Of a stretch of DNA of 64,000 nucleotides, positions 1 through 8,387 are shown one piece after another. The DNA is from an uncultured Methanomassiliicoccales archaeon (GTDB lineage: Archaea; Thermoplasmatota; Thermoplasmata; Methanomassiliicoccales; Methanomethylophilaceae): NCBI GenBank assembly GCA_959597175.1, contig CAUFXM010000005.1:79387-143386 (forward strand), read 5' to 3'. The position numbers were made by a program, and so were the translations under genes. A model generated the notes under the pieces. The model had not been told where the DNA came from. It did not search any database and worked only from the letters and a program-made list of their open reading frames with translations. Position 1 is the stretch's first letter. Every line of letters starts with the position of its first letter.

Positions 1-1040
1 AGGCCGAGGATCGCCTGGATGCTGCCGTCGATACCCGTCAGGACGGCGGTCCAGAACTCGCTGTCGCCGCCCAGGTCGATCAGCGCGGTGCCGACCAGCG
101 CCTCGTAGGCGGAGGACACTATCCCATCCAGGAACGACCCGACGTAGACTATTGCAGTGAGTATGATGAGGCAGACCGCCACCAGTATGGGGATGCCTGT
201 GATGGGGGTGATGGTGATGTCGGAGATCCTGTCGGCGAGAGACGGCTTGACGTCGCTCTCGCTCACCACGTCGGTCGCTATGCTCTCCGCCTGGGCGTAC
301 CTAGAGGAGGCGATGCTGACGCCCATCTGGCGGCCCTGCCCCTCGAAGTAGATCTTCCTAATCAGCGCCGCAGTGTGCCTGAGGTCCGCTCCGACCGTCT
401 GCTCGAACTGCTCCGACCCCTCCAGGATTTTCACGGCGGTCCCGCGCCCGGAGAACACGAGGTTGTCTGGAAGGCCGTCCTCGAGGGCCACGATCGCCTT
501 CTCCACCTCGGGGGAGTACTCCACCTTGAAGCCTGAGGCCCTCGCCCTTCCCTCGCAGATGGCGTCCGCCAGAGCGTCCACCCCTTCGGACGTCTTCGAC
601 GATACCGGCATCACCGGGACGCCCAATATCCTTGACAGCGCGTCCACGTCGATGACGTTCCTCTTCCTCGCCTCATCCATCTTGGTGAGTGCGATAATCG
701 TCGGGAAACCCAGTTCCAAGGCCTCGAAGCAGAGGACGAGGCTGCTCACGAGGTTCGTCGCATCCGCCACAAGGACGACGGTGTCGTTGTGGCCCTCGGA
801 CAGGTCCCGGAGGACGACGTTCTCGTCGTCGGAGTTTCCGGACATGCCGTACGTTCCCGGAAGGTCGTGGACGCTGACGGTCCTCCCGTTCCTGGTGACG
901 ACGCCCTCGTCGAACTCGACGGTGGTCCCGGGGTAGTTGGACGAGATGACGCCCACTCCGGTGAGGCGCGTGAACAGCGATGATTTCCCGACGTTGGGCT
1001 GGCCCACCAGGGCCACTTTTATGATGTTTCCATGAGCCAA
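1..1040 (-). CDS. feoB: Ferrous iron transport protein B (FeoB), N-terminal part, cut by window edge
   Basis: Fe(II) uptake GTPase/permease of the cytoplasmic membrane. About 346 codons are present and the rest lies left of the window. The N-terminal G domain shows G1 GQPNVGKSS, G3 DLPGTYG and a TKMD base-recognition motif. A helical linker follows, then the first membrane segment near residues 300-325 (ITPITGIPILVAV region). No ATG precedes the G1 strand in frame, so I chose TTG at 1038-1040; an in-frame TGA lies just upstream. A TATA-like element on the minus strand at about 1080-1089 would start transcription near 1056. The DtxR-type regulator gene sits immediately upstream in the same direction, and its product carries a FeoA-like domain, so this is an iron uptake locus. 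Identity is secure; the start codon is less so. Confidence 0.9.
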   Translation of the reverse strand, partial: MAHGNIIKVALVGQPNVGKSSLFTRLTGVGVISSNYPGTTVEFDEGVVTRNGRTVSVHDLPGTYGMSGNSDDENVVLRDLSEGHNDTVVLVADATNLVSSLVLCFEALELGFPTIIALTKMDEARKRNVIDVDALSRILGVPVMPVSSKTSEGVDALADAICEGRARASGFKVEYSPEVEKAIVALEDGLPDNLVFSGRGTAVKILEGSEQFEQTVGADLRHTAALIRKIYFEGQGRQMGVSIASSRYAQAESIATDVVSESDVKPSLADRISDITITPITGIPILVAVCLIILTAIVYVGSFLDGIVSSAYEALVGTALIDLGGDSEFWTAVLTGIDGSIQAILG

Positions 1041-1102
1041 GGCAATTCACTCGAGACGCCCCGCTCATTGCGGGAATCAATATATGAAGGTTGAGCGGGC
1101 GC

Positions 1103-1765
1103 TCACTCGGAGGCCGTGTCCACGAAGATGTGGGAGGCCAGACGGTAGTCCAGGGCCATGGTGGCGTTCCCCATCCTCACGATGCGGGGGCCGCCGTCCG
1201 AGAGGATGGTCTCTATGGACACCTCTCTGCCGGGCACGAACCCCATCGAGATGAGCTTCTTCACGACATCGGTGTCGTCCGACGTGATGTGCGATATCCT
1301 ACCGGTCTCGCTTTGGGACATCTTGTTGAGAGGGGTGATGTTGGTGATGCCCTGGGACACCGCCTTGCACGGTTTGATGCAGCTCTGGCAGTCAGAGTCC
1401 ACGGGGGTGCCCATCATGTGGCACATCTTGATCGCCGATTCGTCGGAGATTGCGTGCTCCATCCTGCACGCCTCCTCGTGGGCGGTCTTGTGGTCCACGT
1501 TCAGGTAGTCGGTGAGGAAGCGCTCCAGGACATGGTGCTTCTTCCTCAGCTGCCTGGCGTAGGTCAGGCCCTCGGGGGTCAGCGATACCCCCTTGTACTT
1601 CTCATAGTCGACGAGCCCTTCCTTCGCGAGAACCTTGATCATCTCGCTGACGCTGGCGGGTGAAACGTTCATGTAGGACGCGAGCTCGGTGGTCTTCGCA
1701 ACGCCCTCCCCCTCCGTCAGTCTCAGTATGTTGATGAGGTAGTCCTCGCGGTTTCCAGTAGTCAT
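1103..1765 (-). CDS. DtxR/IdeR-family iron-dependent repressor with C-terminal FeoA-like (SH3) domain
   Basis: Metal-sensing transcriptional repressor of about 220 residues. An N-terminal winged helix (EDYLINILRL ... VSPASVSEMIKVL) is followed by a dimerisation/metal domain with the motif EACRMEHAISDE. Its Cys-x2-Glu-His matches the iron-type DtxR site rather than the MntR site. A Cys-rich turn (CQSCIKPC) leads into a FeoA/SH3-like C-terminal domain (SMGFVPGREVSIE). I prefer ATG 1765 over the upstream ATG at 1798, because the latter would add eleven basic residues ahead of the fold and overlap the presumed leader. A perfect inverted repeat covering its TATA region (1797-1812) suggests autoregulation. 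feoB lies directly downstream and is the likely target. Family confident; the metal is inferred. Confidence 0.9.
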   Translation of the reverse strand: MTTGNREDYLINILRLTEGEGVAKTTELASYMNVSPASVSEMIKVLAKEGLVDYEKYKGVSLTPEGLTYARQLRKKHHVLERFLTDYLNVDHKTAHEEACRMEHAISDESAIKMCHMMGTPVDSDCQSCIKPCKAVSQGITNITPLNKMSQSETGRISHITSDDTDVVKKLISMGFVPGREVSIETILSDGGPRIVRMGNATMALDYRLASHIFVDTASE

Positions 1766-1796
1766 TGGCAATGAGAAGTGTTTCCTCTTTATTAAC

Positions 1797-1812
1797 ATTA
1801 GGCCATCCTAAT
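1797..1812. promoter_or_regulatory. DtxR-box-like operator ATTAGG-CCAT-CCTAAT
   Basis: Perfect inverted repeat with 6-bp arms and a 4-bp spacer, next to the minus-strand TATA-like TTTAATTA of the DtxR-family gene. TTAGG/CCTAA half-sites are characteristic of DtxR/IdeR boxes. Binding would block transcription, so autoregulation is inferred. Confidence 0.6.
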
Positions 1813-1844
1813 TAAACTCGCCGAAACATCAGGGTCGGGTGCCT

Positions 1845-3074
1845 TCAGGCGCTGGCGGTTCCGATGTCTCTGTCGCGACCGATCTCGTGTCCGATGACCG
1901 CCAGGACCGCCGCGATGACCGCCATCAGGAGCAGGGAGCCAGTCCATGACGAGGTGGCGTCGAAGACCGCCCCGGTCGCCACAGGCCCCACAGCGGCTAT
2001 GAGGTACCCTACGGACTGGGACATCCCGGATACCGTCGACGAGTCCCCCGGGTTCCTGGTCCTCAGGGCGTACATCATGGTCACATACGTTATGCTGGCA
2101 CCGCCGCAGAGGCCGCAGAGGACCATGGATGCCGCGAGGACCGTTGTCCCGGACTGGGGGATGAGAAGCAGTATCCCGGCCACGTACATCGTACCTATTG
2201 CCGTCCCGACCGGTCTGAGGTCGCGCCGGTCTCCGCACAGAGCCGGGACCGCCAGGGAGCCGACGATGCCCAGGATCATGAAAGCAGAGTTGACCGCCCC
2301 TGCCTCAGCGGGGAGCAGGCCCTTGGACTGTGCGATGACGGAGAGCCATGCCACGAAGGAGTAGTAGATGAGGGACTGGAGGCCCATGTACGCCGCCAGA
2401 AGCCATGTGGTGCCGGACCTCAGGATGTCCGAGACGGGCACGCGTCCGGAGACGTCATCCACTTCGACGTTCCTGAACGGGAGCCAGAGGAGCACGGCGG
2501 CCACGACCAGCAAGGCCCAGATCGCCAGGGATCCGCGCCATCCTATGGCGTCGCCCACCGGAACGCTGACCGCGCCCGCGACGGCGGACATGAGCGACAT
2601 GGCCGCCGTGTACGCCCCGGTGAGATGTCCGATCCTCCCAGGGAACCTGGCTTTGATGATGGCGGGCAGCAGGACGTTGCCTGCCGTGATCCCGATGCCC
2701 GTCACGGCCGTGCCGAGGAACAGGCCCCATGTGCCGAAGAGGGACCTGCACACCACCCCGACGAGTATCAGGGAGAGGCCCAGTACCATCACCCCGCCGG
2801 CAGGGCGTCTCCGGCCGAGCTCCCCGAAGGCCAGGGAGAACGCGGCGAACATCAGCAGCGGGACGGTGGTGACGGTCCCCGTGGCGCCGGAGGACATCCC
2901 CAGGTCGGACTGTATGACGTCGGCGAGCGGGCCGACGCAGGTTATGGGTGCGCGCAGGCAGCAGGCGGCGACGACAATCGCCACCATCAGAAGGATCGCA
3001 AAAAGCGCGCGTCTCAGTCGACCACCGTCCGGGTGTAACTGGTTTGGGCGGGGTCTCCCCCGCCAGAGCGTCAC
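1845..3074 (-). CDS. MFS transporter, CynX/NimT type
   Basis: Major facilitator protein of about 409 residues with 12 predicted membrane segments. It resembles the CynX/NimT (cyanate / 2-nitroimidazole) branch: an N-terminal segment ending in CLRAPITCVGPLADVIQ, then DLGMSSGATGTVTTVPLL, which is the conserved loop of that group. I chose GTG 3074 because its GTGA overlaps the TGA stop of the coiled-coil gene upstream. The open frame continues further upstream, but only inside that gene, with a hydrophilic sequence atypical of MFS proteins. It is the last gene of the glyA-coiled-coil-MFS operon. Substrate unknown. Confidence 0.85.
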   Translation of the reverse strand: MTLWRGRPRPNQLHPDGGRLRRALFAILLMVAIVVAACCLRAPITCVGPLADVIQSDLGMSSGATGTVTTVPLLMFAAFSLAFGELGRRRPAGGVMVLGLSLILVGVVCRSLFGTWGLFLGTAVTGIGITAGNVLLPAIIKARFPGRIGHLTGAYTAAMSLMSAVAGAVSVPVGDAIGWRGSLAIWALLVVAAVLLWLPFRNVEVDDVSGRVPVSDILRSGTTWLLAAYMGLQSLIYYSFVAWLSVIAQSKGLLPAEAGAVNSAFMILGIVGSLAVPALCGDRRDLRPVGTAIGTMYVAGILLLIPQSGTTVLAASMVLCGLCGGASITYVTMMYALRTRNPGDSSTVSGMSQSVGYLIAAVGPVATGAVFDATSSWTGSLLLMAVIAAVLAVIGHEIGRDRDIGTASA

Positions 3075-3364
3075 TCGCTCTTCTCCTCGGGTTTCTTTCC
3101 GATCCCTTCCTTCTGGGTCTTGAGCTCGGAGATCTTGGCCTCGCACTCCTTGATCTTGTCGTAGATCTCGCCGACATTGGCCTCGGCCACGTCCTTGCCT
3201 TCCTTGAGGGTGGCAAGGATCTTCTCGCCGATCTCTTTGGTGTAGTCCTCGATGGATCTCTCCTGCTTGCGGATCTCGCTGTCGATCTTCTCTTTGTCTA
3301 TGGCGTTTCCGAGTTTCTCGTCCGCGCTCTTCACGGAGTCCTTGACCTTGTCCATGAATCCCAT
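3071..3364 (-). CDS. Small coiled-coil protein, unknown function
   Basis: 97 residues, highly charged and almost entirely helical. Heptad-like spacing of hydrophobic residues runs through the middle (IRKQERSIEDY ... IYDKIKECEAKISELK), with a Lys/Glu tail. There are no membrane segments and one cysteine. It starts 15 bp after glyA and overlaps the MFS gene by four bases, so it is co-transcribed and probably real. I recognise no specific family; a scaffold or oligomerising role is only a guess from composition. Confidence 0.75.
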   Translation of the reverse strand: MGFMDKVKDSVKSADEKLGNAIDKEKIDSEIRKQERSIEDYTKEIGEKILATLKEGKDVAEANVGEIYDKIKECEAKISELKTQKEGIGKKPEEKSE

Positions 3365-3379
3365 TGCAATCGCCCCTGT

Positions 3380-4663
3380 TCAGTCCACCAGCTTGTGGTA
3401 GCCGTAGGCTGGCTCCCCTGCGTTGAAGCAGTACTGGATGGTGCTGAACTGCTTCTTGAATGCCTTGACGTCCTCTTTAACCTTGGCAGGGTCCTCCTTC
3501 TTCACGACCACTCTGGCTATGAACTCCGCGACCTGCTTCATCTCGGATTCCTTCATCCCGAGGCGGGTCATCTCCTGGGATCCGAGCCTGAGGCCGGACG
3601 GCCTGACGGAGCTCGTGTCCCTCGGGAGCATGTTCTTGTTGCAGATGATGTTGGCGTCCTCGAGGGCCTTGGCGCAGTCCTTCCCTCCTCCGAACTGGGA
3701 GACATCGACCGCGATGGCGTGGGATCTGGTGAATCCGAGGTCGGGGCAAAGAACGGGCACTCCGAGCTCGTAGAGGGCCTCTCCGAGGGCCCTGGCGTTC
3801 TTGCACGCCTGGGCGGCGTAGTCCTTGGCGAAGACGTCCATCTCGGCCAGGGTGATGCCCAGGGCTGCCATCGCATGGAGGTGGTGGCTGCTGGTGACTC
3901 CGGGGAAGACGGCCTTCTGGAGGGCCTTCTCCTGCTCCTCTGTCAGGTTCTGTCCCAGGAGCAGACCGTGGTTCGGTCCGGGGAACGTCTTGTGGGTGGA
4001 GGAGGACACGATGTTGACTCCCTCCCTCAGGGGGTCGTGGAACTGCTTCCCCGCGATGAGTCCGAGGACGTGGGCGCAGTCCTCCCACACCAGGCATCCG
4101 ATCTCGTTGAAGGTGTCCTGCAGCTCCTTGAGCGGCGGGGGGAAGAGGAAGACGGACAGGCCGAACTGGGCGATCTTCGGTTTGACCTCCTTCAGGAGCT
4201 TGATGGTTCCGTCCACATCCAGGTTCATGTCGTGCTCGTTGAACGGGTAGTTGACGGAGTTGACCGCCCTCTGGCCGAAGGCGCCGAACTCGCAGGTGGA
4301 GATGTGGGCGCCCTGTGCCAGCGCGCAGGTGGTGATGGTGTCGCCGGGCTGGGCGAACGCGAAGAGGACCGCCATGTTGGCGACCGTGCCGGATATGGGC
4401 CTGACGTCGGCGAAGTCGGCCTCGAACACCTTCTTGGCCAGCTCGATCGCCTTGAGCTCCACCTGGTCCACGTAGATGTTGCCCTGGTAGTAGCGTTTGC
4501 CGGGGAGCCCCTCGGCGTACCTGTCGGCGAAGTCTGAGATCAGCATCTCCTTCGCCAGGGGGCTCATGAGGTTCTCGGATGCGATCATGGGGATGCACTC
4601 CTCGAACCACTTGTTGTGGGCCATGACCTTCTCGCGGATGAATCTGGCGTCTTCCTGAGACAT
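3380..4663 (-). CDS. glyA: Serine hydroxymethyltransferase (GlyA-like)
   Basis: PLP enzyme interconverting serine and glycine with transfer of a one-carbon unit to a pterin, probably tetrahydromethanopterin here. 427 residues, full length for the family. The N-terminal GLPGKRYYQGN (substrate/cofactor loop), the SGTVANMAVL phosphate-binding region and SSSTHKTFPGPNHG with the PLP lysine are all visible. The C-terminal domain holds the conserved SGLRLGSQEMTRLGM stretch (pterin/substrate arginine). First gene of a three-gene operon. A TATA-like TTTAA lies upstream near 4692, giving a short leader. Identity firm; pterin specificity inferred. Confidence 0.9.
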   Translation of the reverse strand: MSQEDARFIREKVMAHNKWFEECIPMIASENLMSPLAKEMLISDFADRYAEGLPGKRYYQGNIYVDQVELKAIELAKKVFEADFADVRPISGTVANMAVLFAFAQPGDTITTCALAQGAHISTCEFGAFGQRAVNSVNYPFNEHDMNLDVDGTIKLLKEVKPKIAQFGLSVFLFPPPLKELQDTFNEIGCLVWEDCAHVLGLIAGKQFHDPLREGVNIVSSSTHKTFPGPNHGLLLGQNLTEEQEKALQKAVFPGVTSSHHLHAMAALGITLAEMDVFAKDYAAQACKNARALGEALYELGVPVLCPDLGFTRSHAIAVDVSQFGGGKDCAKALEDANIICNKNMLPRDTSSVRPSGLRLGSQEMTRLGMKESEMKQVAEFIARVVVKKEDPAKVKEDVKAFKKQFSTIQYCFNAGEPAYGYHKLVD

Positions 4664-4730
4664 AGTATCGGACGGGGTATGGAGGTCCGGTTAAATGTTG
4701 TTCCCCATGGGGCGTCGGACGTCCGCATCC

Positions 4731-4746
4731 GGGGGCGGTCGCCCCC
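4731..4746 (-). terminator. GC hairpin after the FUSC gene
   Basis: GGGGGC-GGTC-GCCCCC, a 6-bp perfect stem with a 4-nt loop, 8 bp past the stop codon at 4754. No clear U-tract follows. One of a recurring class of 3' hairpins in this window. Confidence 0.5.
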
Positions 4747-4753
4747 GCGCTCA

Positions 4754-6556
4754 TCACCTTCGACCGAGGCGGGGGAGGAGCCCCCTGGCCTCCTCCATGG
4801 ATCCCAGGGTGCCGCGGAGGACCGACAGGTATTGTCCGCCCGGGCCGTCGCCGGGGTCTCCGCGGAGCATCGCCGCTGCCGCGGCCCTCTCCTGTCCGGT
4901 GAGGCCGGACGCCCTCTCGCACAGGTAGGAGATCTCGGAGGTGACGCTGTCCTGGATGGATAGGAACAGGTCGGTGTCCGGGTCCCCTCCGGCCGTGAGG
5001 TTCGTGCGCATCTTCGCTGAGACCCCCGAAGCGGAAAGGGCGAGCACCCCCTCCAGGTCGGCTTCGCGCTCCCCGTCGAGAGCGGATCCGAGGCACCCGC
5101 GCATGCGGTCCGTGAGGTCCAGGTACCTCCTGGCCAGGACCGCATTCTCGTCCGCTGTGCGGTACGGCATGAGCATGTAGTTCGCCAGCGTCGCGGAGAC
5201 GATCCCCAGCAGGACGAACGCGATCCTCTCAGCCACGGCATCGTCGGCCGGTGTCGACATGGAGGCGGCGATCAGGGCGGAGAACGTGACGAAGACCATC
5301 ATCACATCGTACCTCTTGGGGTCCAGGACGGTGTAGACGTAGTTGGCGACCAGCAGGCCCACGGTCAGTAGGCCCACGTCGCCGCCGGATGCGATTAGGA
5401 CCACGGCGAAGGCGGCCACCCCCGCGAGCGTGCCGGTGAGCCTCATCGCTGATTTCCTCCAGGCCCCGTCGACGTAGGGGACCACCAGCGCCACCGTAGT
5501 GAACAGCAGCCATTTCGCGTTCTCAAGGCCCCAGTGCTGCCAGACGAACGCCCAGAGCGTGAACATCACGGACATCCTGACCGCGAAGCTGAACCTCGCG
5601 GAGTCCGTGCGGAGCTCCTCCCTGGCCAGGCTCCGGACCATCCTGCGGACGTCCCTCCTCCCCGGCCCCTCCGAAAGTGACGCCAGCGTGTCCTTGAGCA
5701 GCGTGACGGCGGCCGAGAGCCTGGGGTCGGCGTCCGGATGGGATGACAGGAACCTCTCCGCGACATCCCCCACCGAGCCCGCATCCGTCTTCCCGGACTC
5801 ATGGGACGAGACGGCGTCCAGGAGGGCGGTCAGATCCCTCAGGGAGGCGTCGTCCGGACGCACGGAGGAGACTGACCTCCCCATCATCTGAAGCGCCGAG
5901 ACCACATCCAGGACCCTGCGGTCGGACGGTACGGTGAAGAAGCTGGTCCTGAGCCTGCCCAGCATGGAGTCCCTCAGGCCCAGGCACATGGAGTCCAGCC
6001 CCGCCGTAGAGACCTCCCTTCCATCCAGGGCGTCCAGGCACATGCTCCTGACCTCCGCGCACAGCCCGATAACGCCGGACCTGCACGTCCCCGTGTGCCT
6101 TCCCCTGTTGATCAGGACGTTCAGTGCGACGATGAACACGCAACCGAGGGCGAGGGCCAGAAGCCTGACCGGCAGCTGTTCCGCGGTCACCGGCACGGAC
6201 AGCATGAATGCGTATCCCAGCAGGAACGGGAAGTGCAGAGGGGACCTGAGGTCCTGTGTCGTCAGGAAGCAGAGCACGAAGACCATCGCGAAGTTGATGG
6301 CCGCCGCGACCCAGGCGCTCCCGCACCAGACCGATGCGAACGCCCCCGCGCCCATCGCCAGAGTCAGCACCAGCATGCCGCCCAGATTCATCCACGGGCG
6401 GACCGACAGGTCCCTGCCCAGCATCATAAGCGCCAGAACCACGATCACGACGCCCGTCAGCGAGTTCTCGCTTCCGAACACGGTCGCGAACAGCGTCACG
6501 AACAGGCAGATCGCGATGAAGAACAGGCTCTTCCCCGCAACGGTCTTTGCGTCCAT
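4754..6556 (-). CDS. FUSC-family membrane protein (aromatic acid exporter-like)
   Basis: 600 residues. The N-terminal half has about five hydrophobic segments (residues 10-160). A soluble helical domain follows, then a second cluster of membrane segments (about residues 325-460: SVMFTLWAFVWQHWG, WLLFTTVALVVPYVDG, LTVGLLVANYVYTV) and a helical C-terminal domain. This duplicated layout is that of fusaric-acid-resistance/YccS/AaeB-type efflux proteins, which export aromatic acids or stress metabolites. Start at ATG 6556 with GGAGGA seven bases upstream. Monocistronic, with a TATA-like element at about 6576-6587 and a perfect palindrome just upstream of it. Family assignment good; substrate unknown. 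Confidence 0.8.
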   Translation of the reverse strand: MDAKTVAGKSLFFIAICLFVTLFATVFGSENSLTGVVIVVLALMMLGRDLSVRPWMNLGGMLVLTLAMGAGAFASVWCGSAWVAAAINFAMVFVLCFLTTQDLRSPLHFPFLLGYAFMLSVPVTAEQLPVRLLALALGCVFIVALNVLINRGRHTGTCRSGVIGLCAEVRSMCLDALDGREVSTAGLDSMCLGLRDSMLGRLRTSFFTVPSDRRVLDVVSALQMMGRSVSSVRPDDASLRDLTALLDAVSSHESGKTDAGSVGDVAERFLSSHPDADPRLSAAVTLLKDTLASLSEGPGRRDVRRMVRSLAREELRTDSARFSFAVRMSVMFTLWAFVWQHWGLENAKWLLFTTVALVVPYVDGAWRKSAMRLTGTLAGVAAFAVVLIASGGDVGLLTVGLLVANYVYTVLDPKRYDVMMVFVTFSALIAASMSTPADDAVAERIAFVLLGIVSATLANYMLMPYRTADENAVLARRYLDLTDRMRGCLGSALDGEREADLEGVLALSASGVSAKMRTNLTAGGDPDTDLFLSIQDSVTSEISYLCERASGLTGQERAAAAAMLRGDPGDGPGGQYLSVLRGTLGSMEEARGLLPRLGRR

Positions 6557-6588
6557 GGGATGTCCTCCCGACTTTCCGGTATATGAAG

Positions 6589-6603
6589 GGGACAGATTGT
6601 CCC
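6589..6603. promoter_or_regulatory. Palindrome GGGACA-GAT-TGTCCC upstream of the FUSC promoter
   Basis: Perfect 6-bp inverted repeat with a 3-nt spacer, directly upstream of the minus-strand TATA-like element (about 6576-6587) of the FUSC exporter gene. The position suits an operator overlapping the BRE. Regulator unknown. Confidence 0.45.
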
Positions 6604-6712
6604 GTGTCCGACGCGGTCATCATGGGGAAAACCTTCAAGGCAGGAAGCCATGTCCCCGGCGTGACCCTGGGTCCGGGGCCGCCGTCATGGTACAACCGCC
6701 GGCATCATCTAC

Positions 6713-6728
6713 AATTATTTTGGTAATT
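6713..6728. promoter_or_regulatory. AATTA-N6-TAATT inverted repeat upstream of ribB
   Basis: 5-bp arms around a 6-nt spacer, shortly before the probable ribB TATA (TTTATTT near 6735-6742). Archaeal rib operons are often controlled by the RbkR regulator binding AT-rich palindromes, so this is a candidate site. The arms are short and the match is inferential. Confidence 0.3.
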
Positions 6729-6772
6729 CGAACCGCCTTTATTTCGTCCTCGGAGATTTACCGTCCGTTACC

Positions 6773-7483
6773 ATGAGCGGATTCGAGAGGGCATTGGAGG
6801 ATGTCAGGGCCGGGAGACCGGTCCTCGTCTACGACTTCGACGACAGGGAGAGGGAGACGGACATGACCGTGGCATCCCAGTTCGTCACCGCCGGGACACT
6901 CAGGACCATGAGGCACGAGGCCGGCGGACTCGTATGCACCACCACACCCGGGAGGCTGGCGGAGGAGATAGGGCTGCCGTTCATGTCCGACGTCTTCTGG
7001 GACGATGCCGGAAGGTACCCCCTGCTGAGGGCGATGGCGCCGACCGACATCCCCTACGACAGGACGAAGTCCTCCTTCGGCATCACGATCAACCATCGCG
7101 ACACCTACACGGGCATAACGGATTCGGACCGGGCCCTCACCATCTCCTCCTACGCGGAGACGATATTCTCGGGGAAGCCGGTGGAGCAGATCCGGATCGA
7201 CATGGGGGAGAGGTTCAGGGCGCCGGGGCATGTACATCTCCTGAACACGACAATGGACATCCTCGTGGACAGGAAGGGGCACACCGAGCTCTGCACCGCG
7301 CTGATGTACATGGCGGGGGTCAAGCCGTCTGCGACCATCTGCGAGATGATGGGCGACGACGGGGGATCCATGCCGAGGGCGGACGTGGAGCGCTACGCCG
7401 AGGAGAAGGGGTACGCGTTCGTCACCGGCGACGAGGTACTCTCCGCATGGGAGGCCTTCGTCGGAAAGAACGGGAGGACGTGA
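6773..7483 (+). CDS. ribB: 3,4-dihydroxy-2-butanone 4-phosphate synthase
   Basis: Makes the four-carbon precursor of the riboflavin xylene ring from ribulose 5-phosphate. 236 residues. The acidic metal/substrate motif DDRERETDMTVAS lies near residues 23-35, the THTT-like region is PYDRTKSSFGITINHRDT, and the C-terminal GHVHLL and HTELCTALM segments match the archaeal enzyme. No GTP cyclohydrolase II domain is fused, as usual in archaea. First gene of a tight four-gene operon with ribL, ribC and ribH. TATA-like TTTATTT lies about 30 bp upstream. Confidence 0.92.
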   Translation: MSGFERALEDVRAGRPVLVYDFDDRERETDMTVASQFVTAGTLRTMRHEAGGLVCTTTPGRLAEEIGLPFMSDVFWDDAGRYPLLRAMAPTDIPYDRTKSSFGITINHRDTYTGITDSDRALTISSYAETIFSGKPVEQIRIDMGERFRAPGHVHLLNTTMDILVDRKGHTELCTALMYMAGVKPSATICEMMGDDGGSMPRADVERYAEEKGYAFVTGDEVLSAWEAFVGKNGRT

Positions 7484-7484
7484 G

Positions 7485-7913
7485 TTGACGAGGGTCATGG
7501 CCTCGGGCGTCTTCGACATCATCCATCCCGGACACATATCCTATCTGGAGCAGGCCAAGTCCTACGGGGACGAGCTCGTCGTGGTCATCGCCAACGACGA
7601 CACCGTCCGCAGGGGGAAGCACGAGCCCATCACCCCGGAGGCGATGAGGGCCAGGATCGTCGGCGCACTGAAGCCAGTCGACAGGGCGATCATCGGAGGC
7701 CACGGGGACCTCATGGACACCGTCAGGTACGTCAGGCCGGACGTCATAGTCCTGGGGTACGACCAGAAGTTCGGCGTCGACGAGCTGGAGGGCGCCCTCC
7801 GCGAGGCCGGGATGGACGGGATAAGGGTGGTCAGGGCCACCGAATGCGCCGAGGACCTGAACGCCACGCGCAGGATCATCGCAAAGATCAGGGGCATGGG
7901 GGCGGCACCGTGA
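7485..7913 (+). CDS. ribL: FAD synthetase (archaeal cytidylyltransferase type)
   Basis: Adenylylates FMN to FAD in the cytoplasm. 142 residues, one nucleotidyltransferase domain with the HxGH motif (FDIIHPGHISYLEQAK) near the N-terminus and a conserved VLGYDQKF late in the domain. The TTG start at 7485 keeps the first beta strand (TRVMASGVFD). The alternative ATG at 7497 would trim it. The gene begins one base after the ribB stop, and its TGA overlaps the GTG start of ribC. Context and motif together make RibL much more likely than glycerol-3-phosphate cytidylyltransferase. Confidence 0.88.
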   Translation: MTRVMASGVFDIIHPGHISYLEQAKSYGDELVVVIANDDTVRRGKHEPITPEAMRARIVGALKPVDRAIIGGHGDLMDTVRYVRPDVIVLGYDQKFGVDELEGALREAGMDGIRVVRATECAEDLNATRRIIAKIRGMGAAP

Positions 7914-8383
7914 AGAAGATAGGGATAGTCGACACCACATTCGCAAGGTACGACATGGGCCGTTCGGCCATAGACCAGCTGCAGAGGACCGGCACGGGGT
8001 TCACGATCGTGCGCCGCACCGTCCCCGGGTTCAAGGACCTGCCGGTCGAATGCAAGATCCTCCTCGAGGAGGAGGGTTGCGACATAGTCATGGCCCTCGG
8101 CATGCCGGGGCCCATGGAGAAGGACAAGATGTGCGCACATGAGGCCTCGACCGGACTCATGATGGCGCAGCTGATGACGAACAAACACATTATCGAGGTC
8201 TTCGTCCACGAGGACGAGGCCAAGGACGACGCCGAGCTGGCGTTCCTCGCCGACAGCAGGGCGAGGGAGCACGCGGCGAACGTCTACGACATGCTCTTCC
8301 GCCCGGAGAGCCTGACGAGGAGGGCCGGCACAGGCCTGAGGCAGGGCTTCGCGGACAAGGGGCCTGTCAGACAGACGAGGTGA
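7910..8383 (+). CDS. ribC: Riboflavin synthase, archaeal type
   Basis: Archaeal RibC, unrelated to bacterial RibE and homologous to lumazine synthase. It dismutates two lumazines to riboflavin. 157 residues with GIVDTTFARYDM at the N-terminus, RRTVPGFKDLPVECK and ALGMPGPMEKDKMCAHEAS, all typical of this family. Start GTG 7910 overlaps the ribL stop (GTGA). The ribH start follows the stop by only four bases. Confidence 0.92.
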   Translation: MKKIGIVDTTFARYDMGRSAIDQLQRTGTGFTIVRRTVPGFKDLPVECKILLEEEGCDIVMALGMPGPMEKDKMCAHEASTGLMMAQLMTNKHIIEVFVHEDEAKDDAELAFLADSRAREHAANVYDMLFRPESLTRRAGTGLRQGFADKGPVRQTR

Positions 8384-8387
8384 CAAG

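Noticed and set aside
2948..4537. Long plus-strand frame opposite glyA and the coiled-coil gene
   Set aside because: Antisense shadow in GC-rich DNA. Leu/Val/Gly-rich without motifs, while the opposite strand encodes clear serine hydroxymethyltransferase.
6557..6772. FMN riboswitch upstream of ribB
   Set aside because: No FMN-element consensus seen; the probable TATA box leaves too short a leader.
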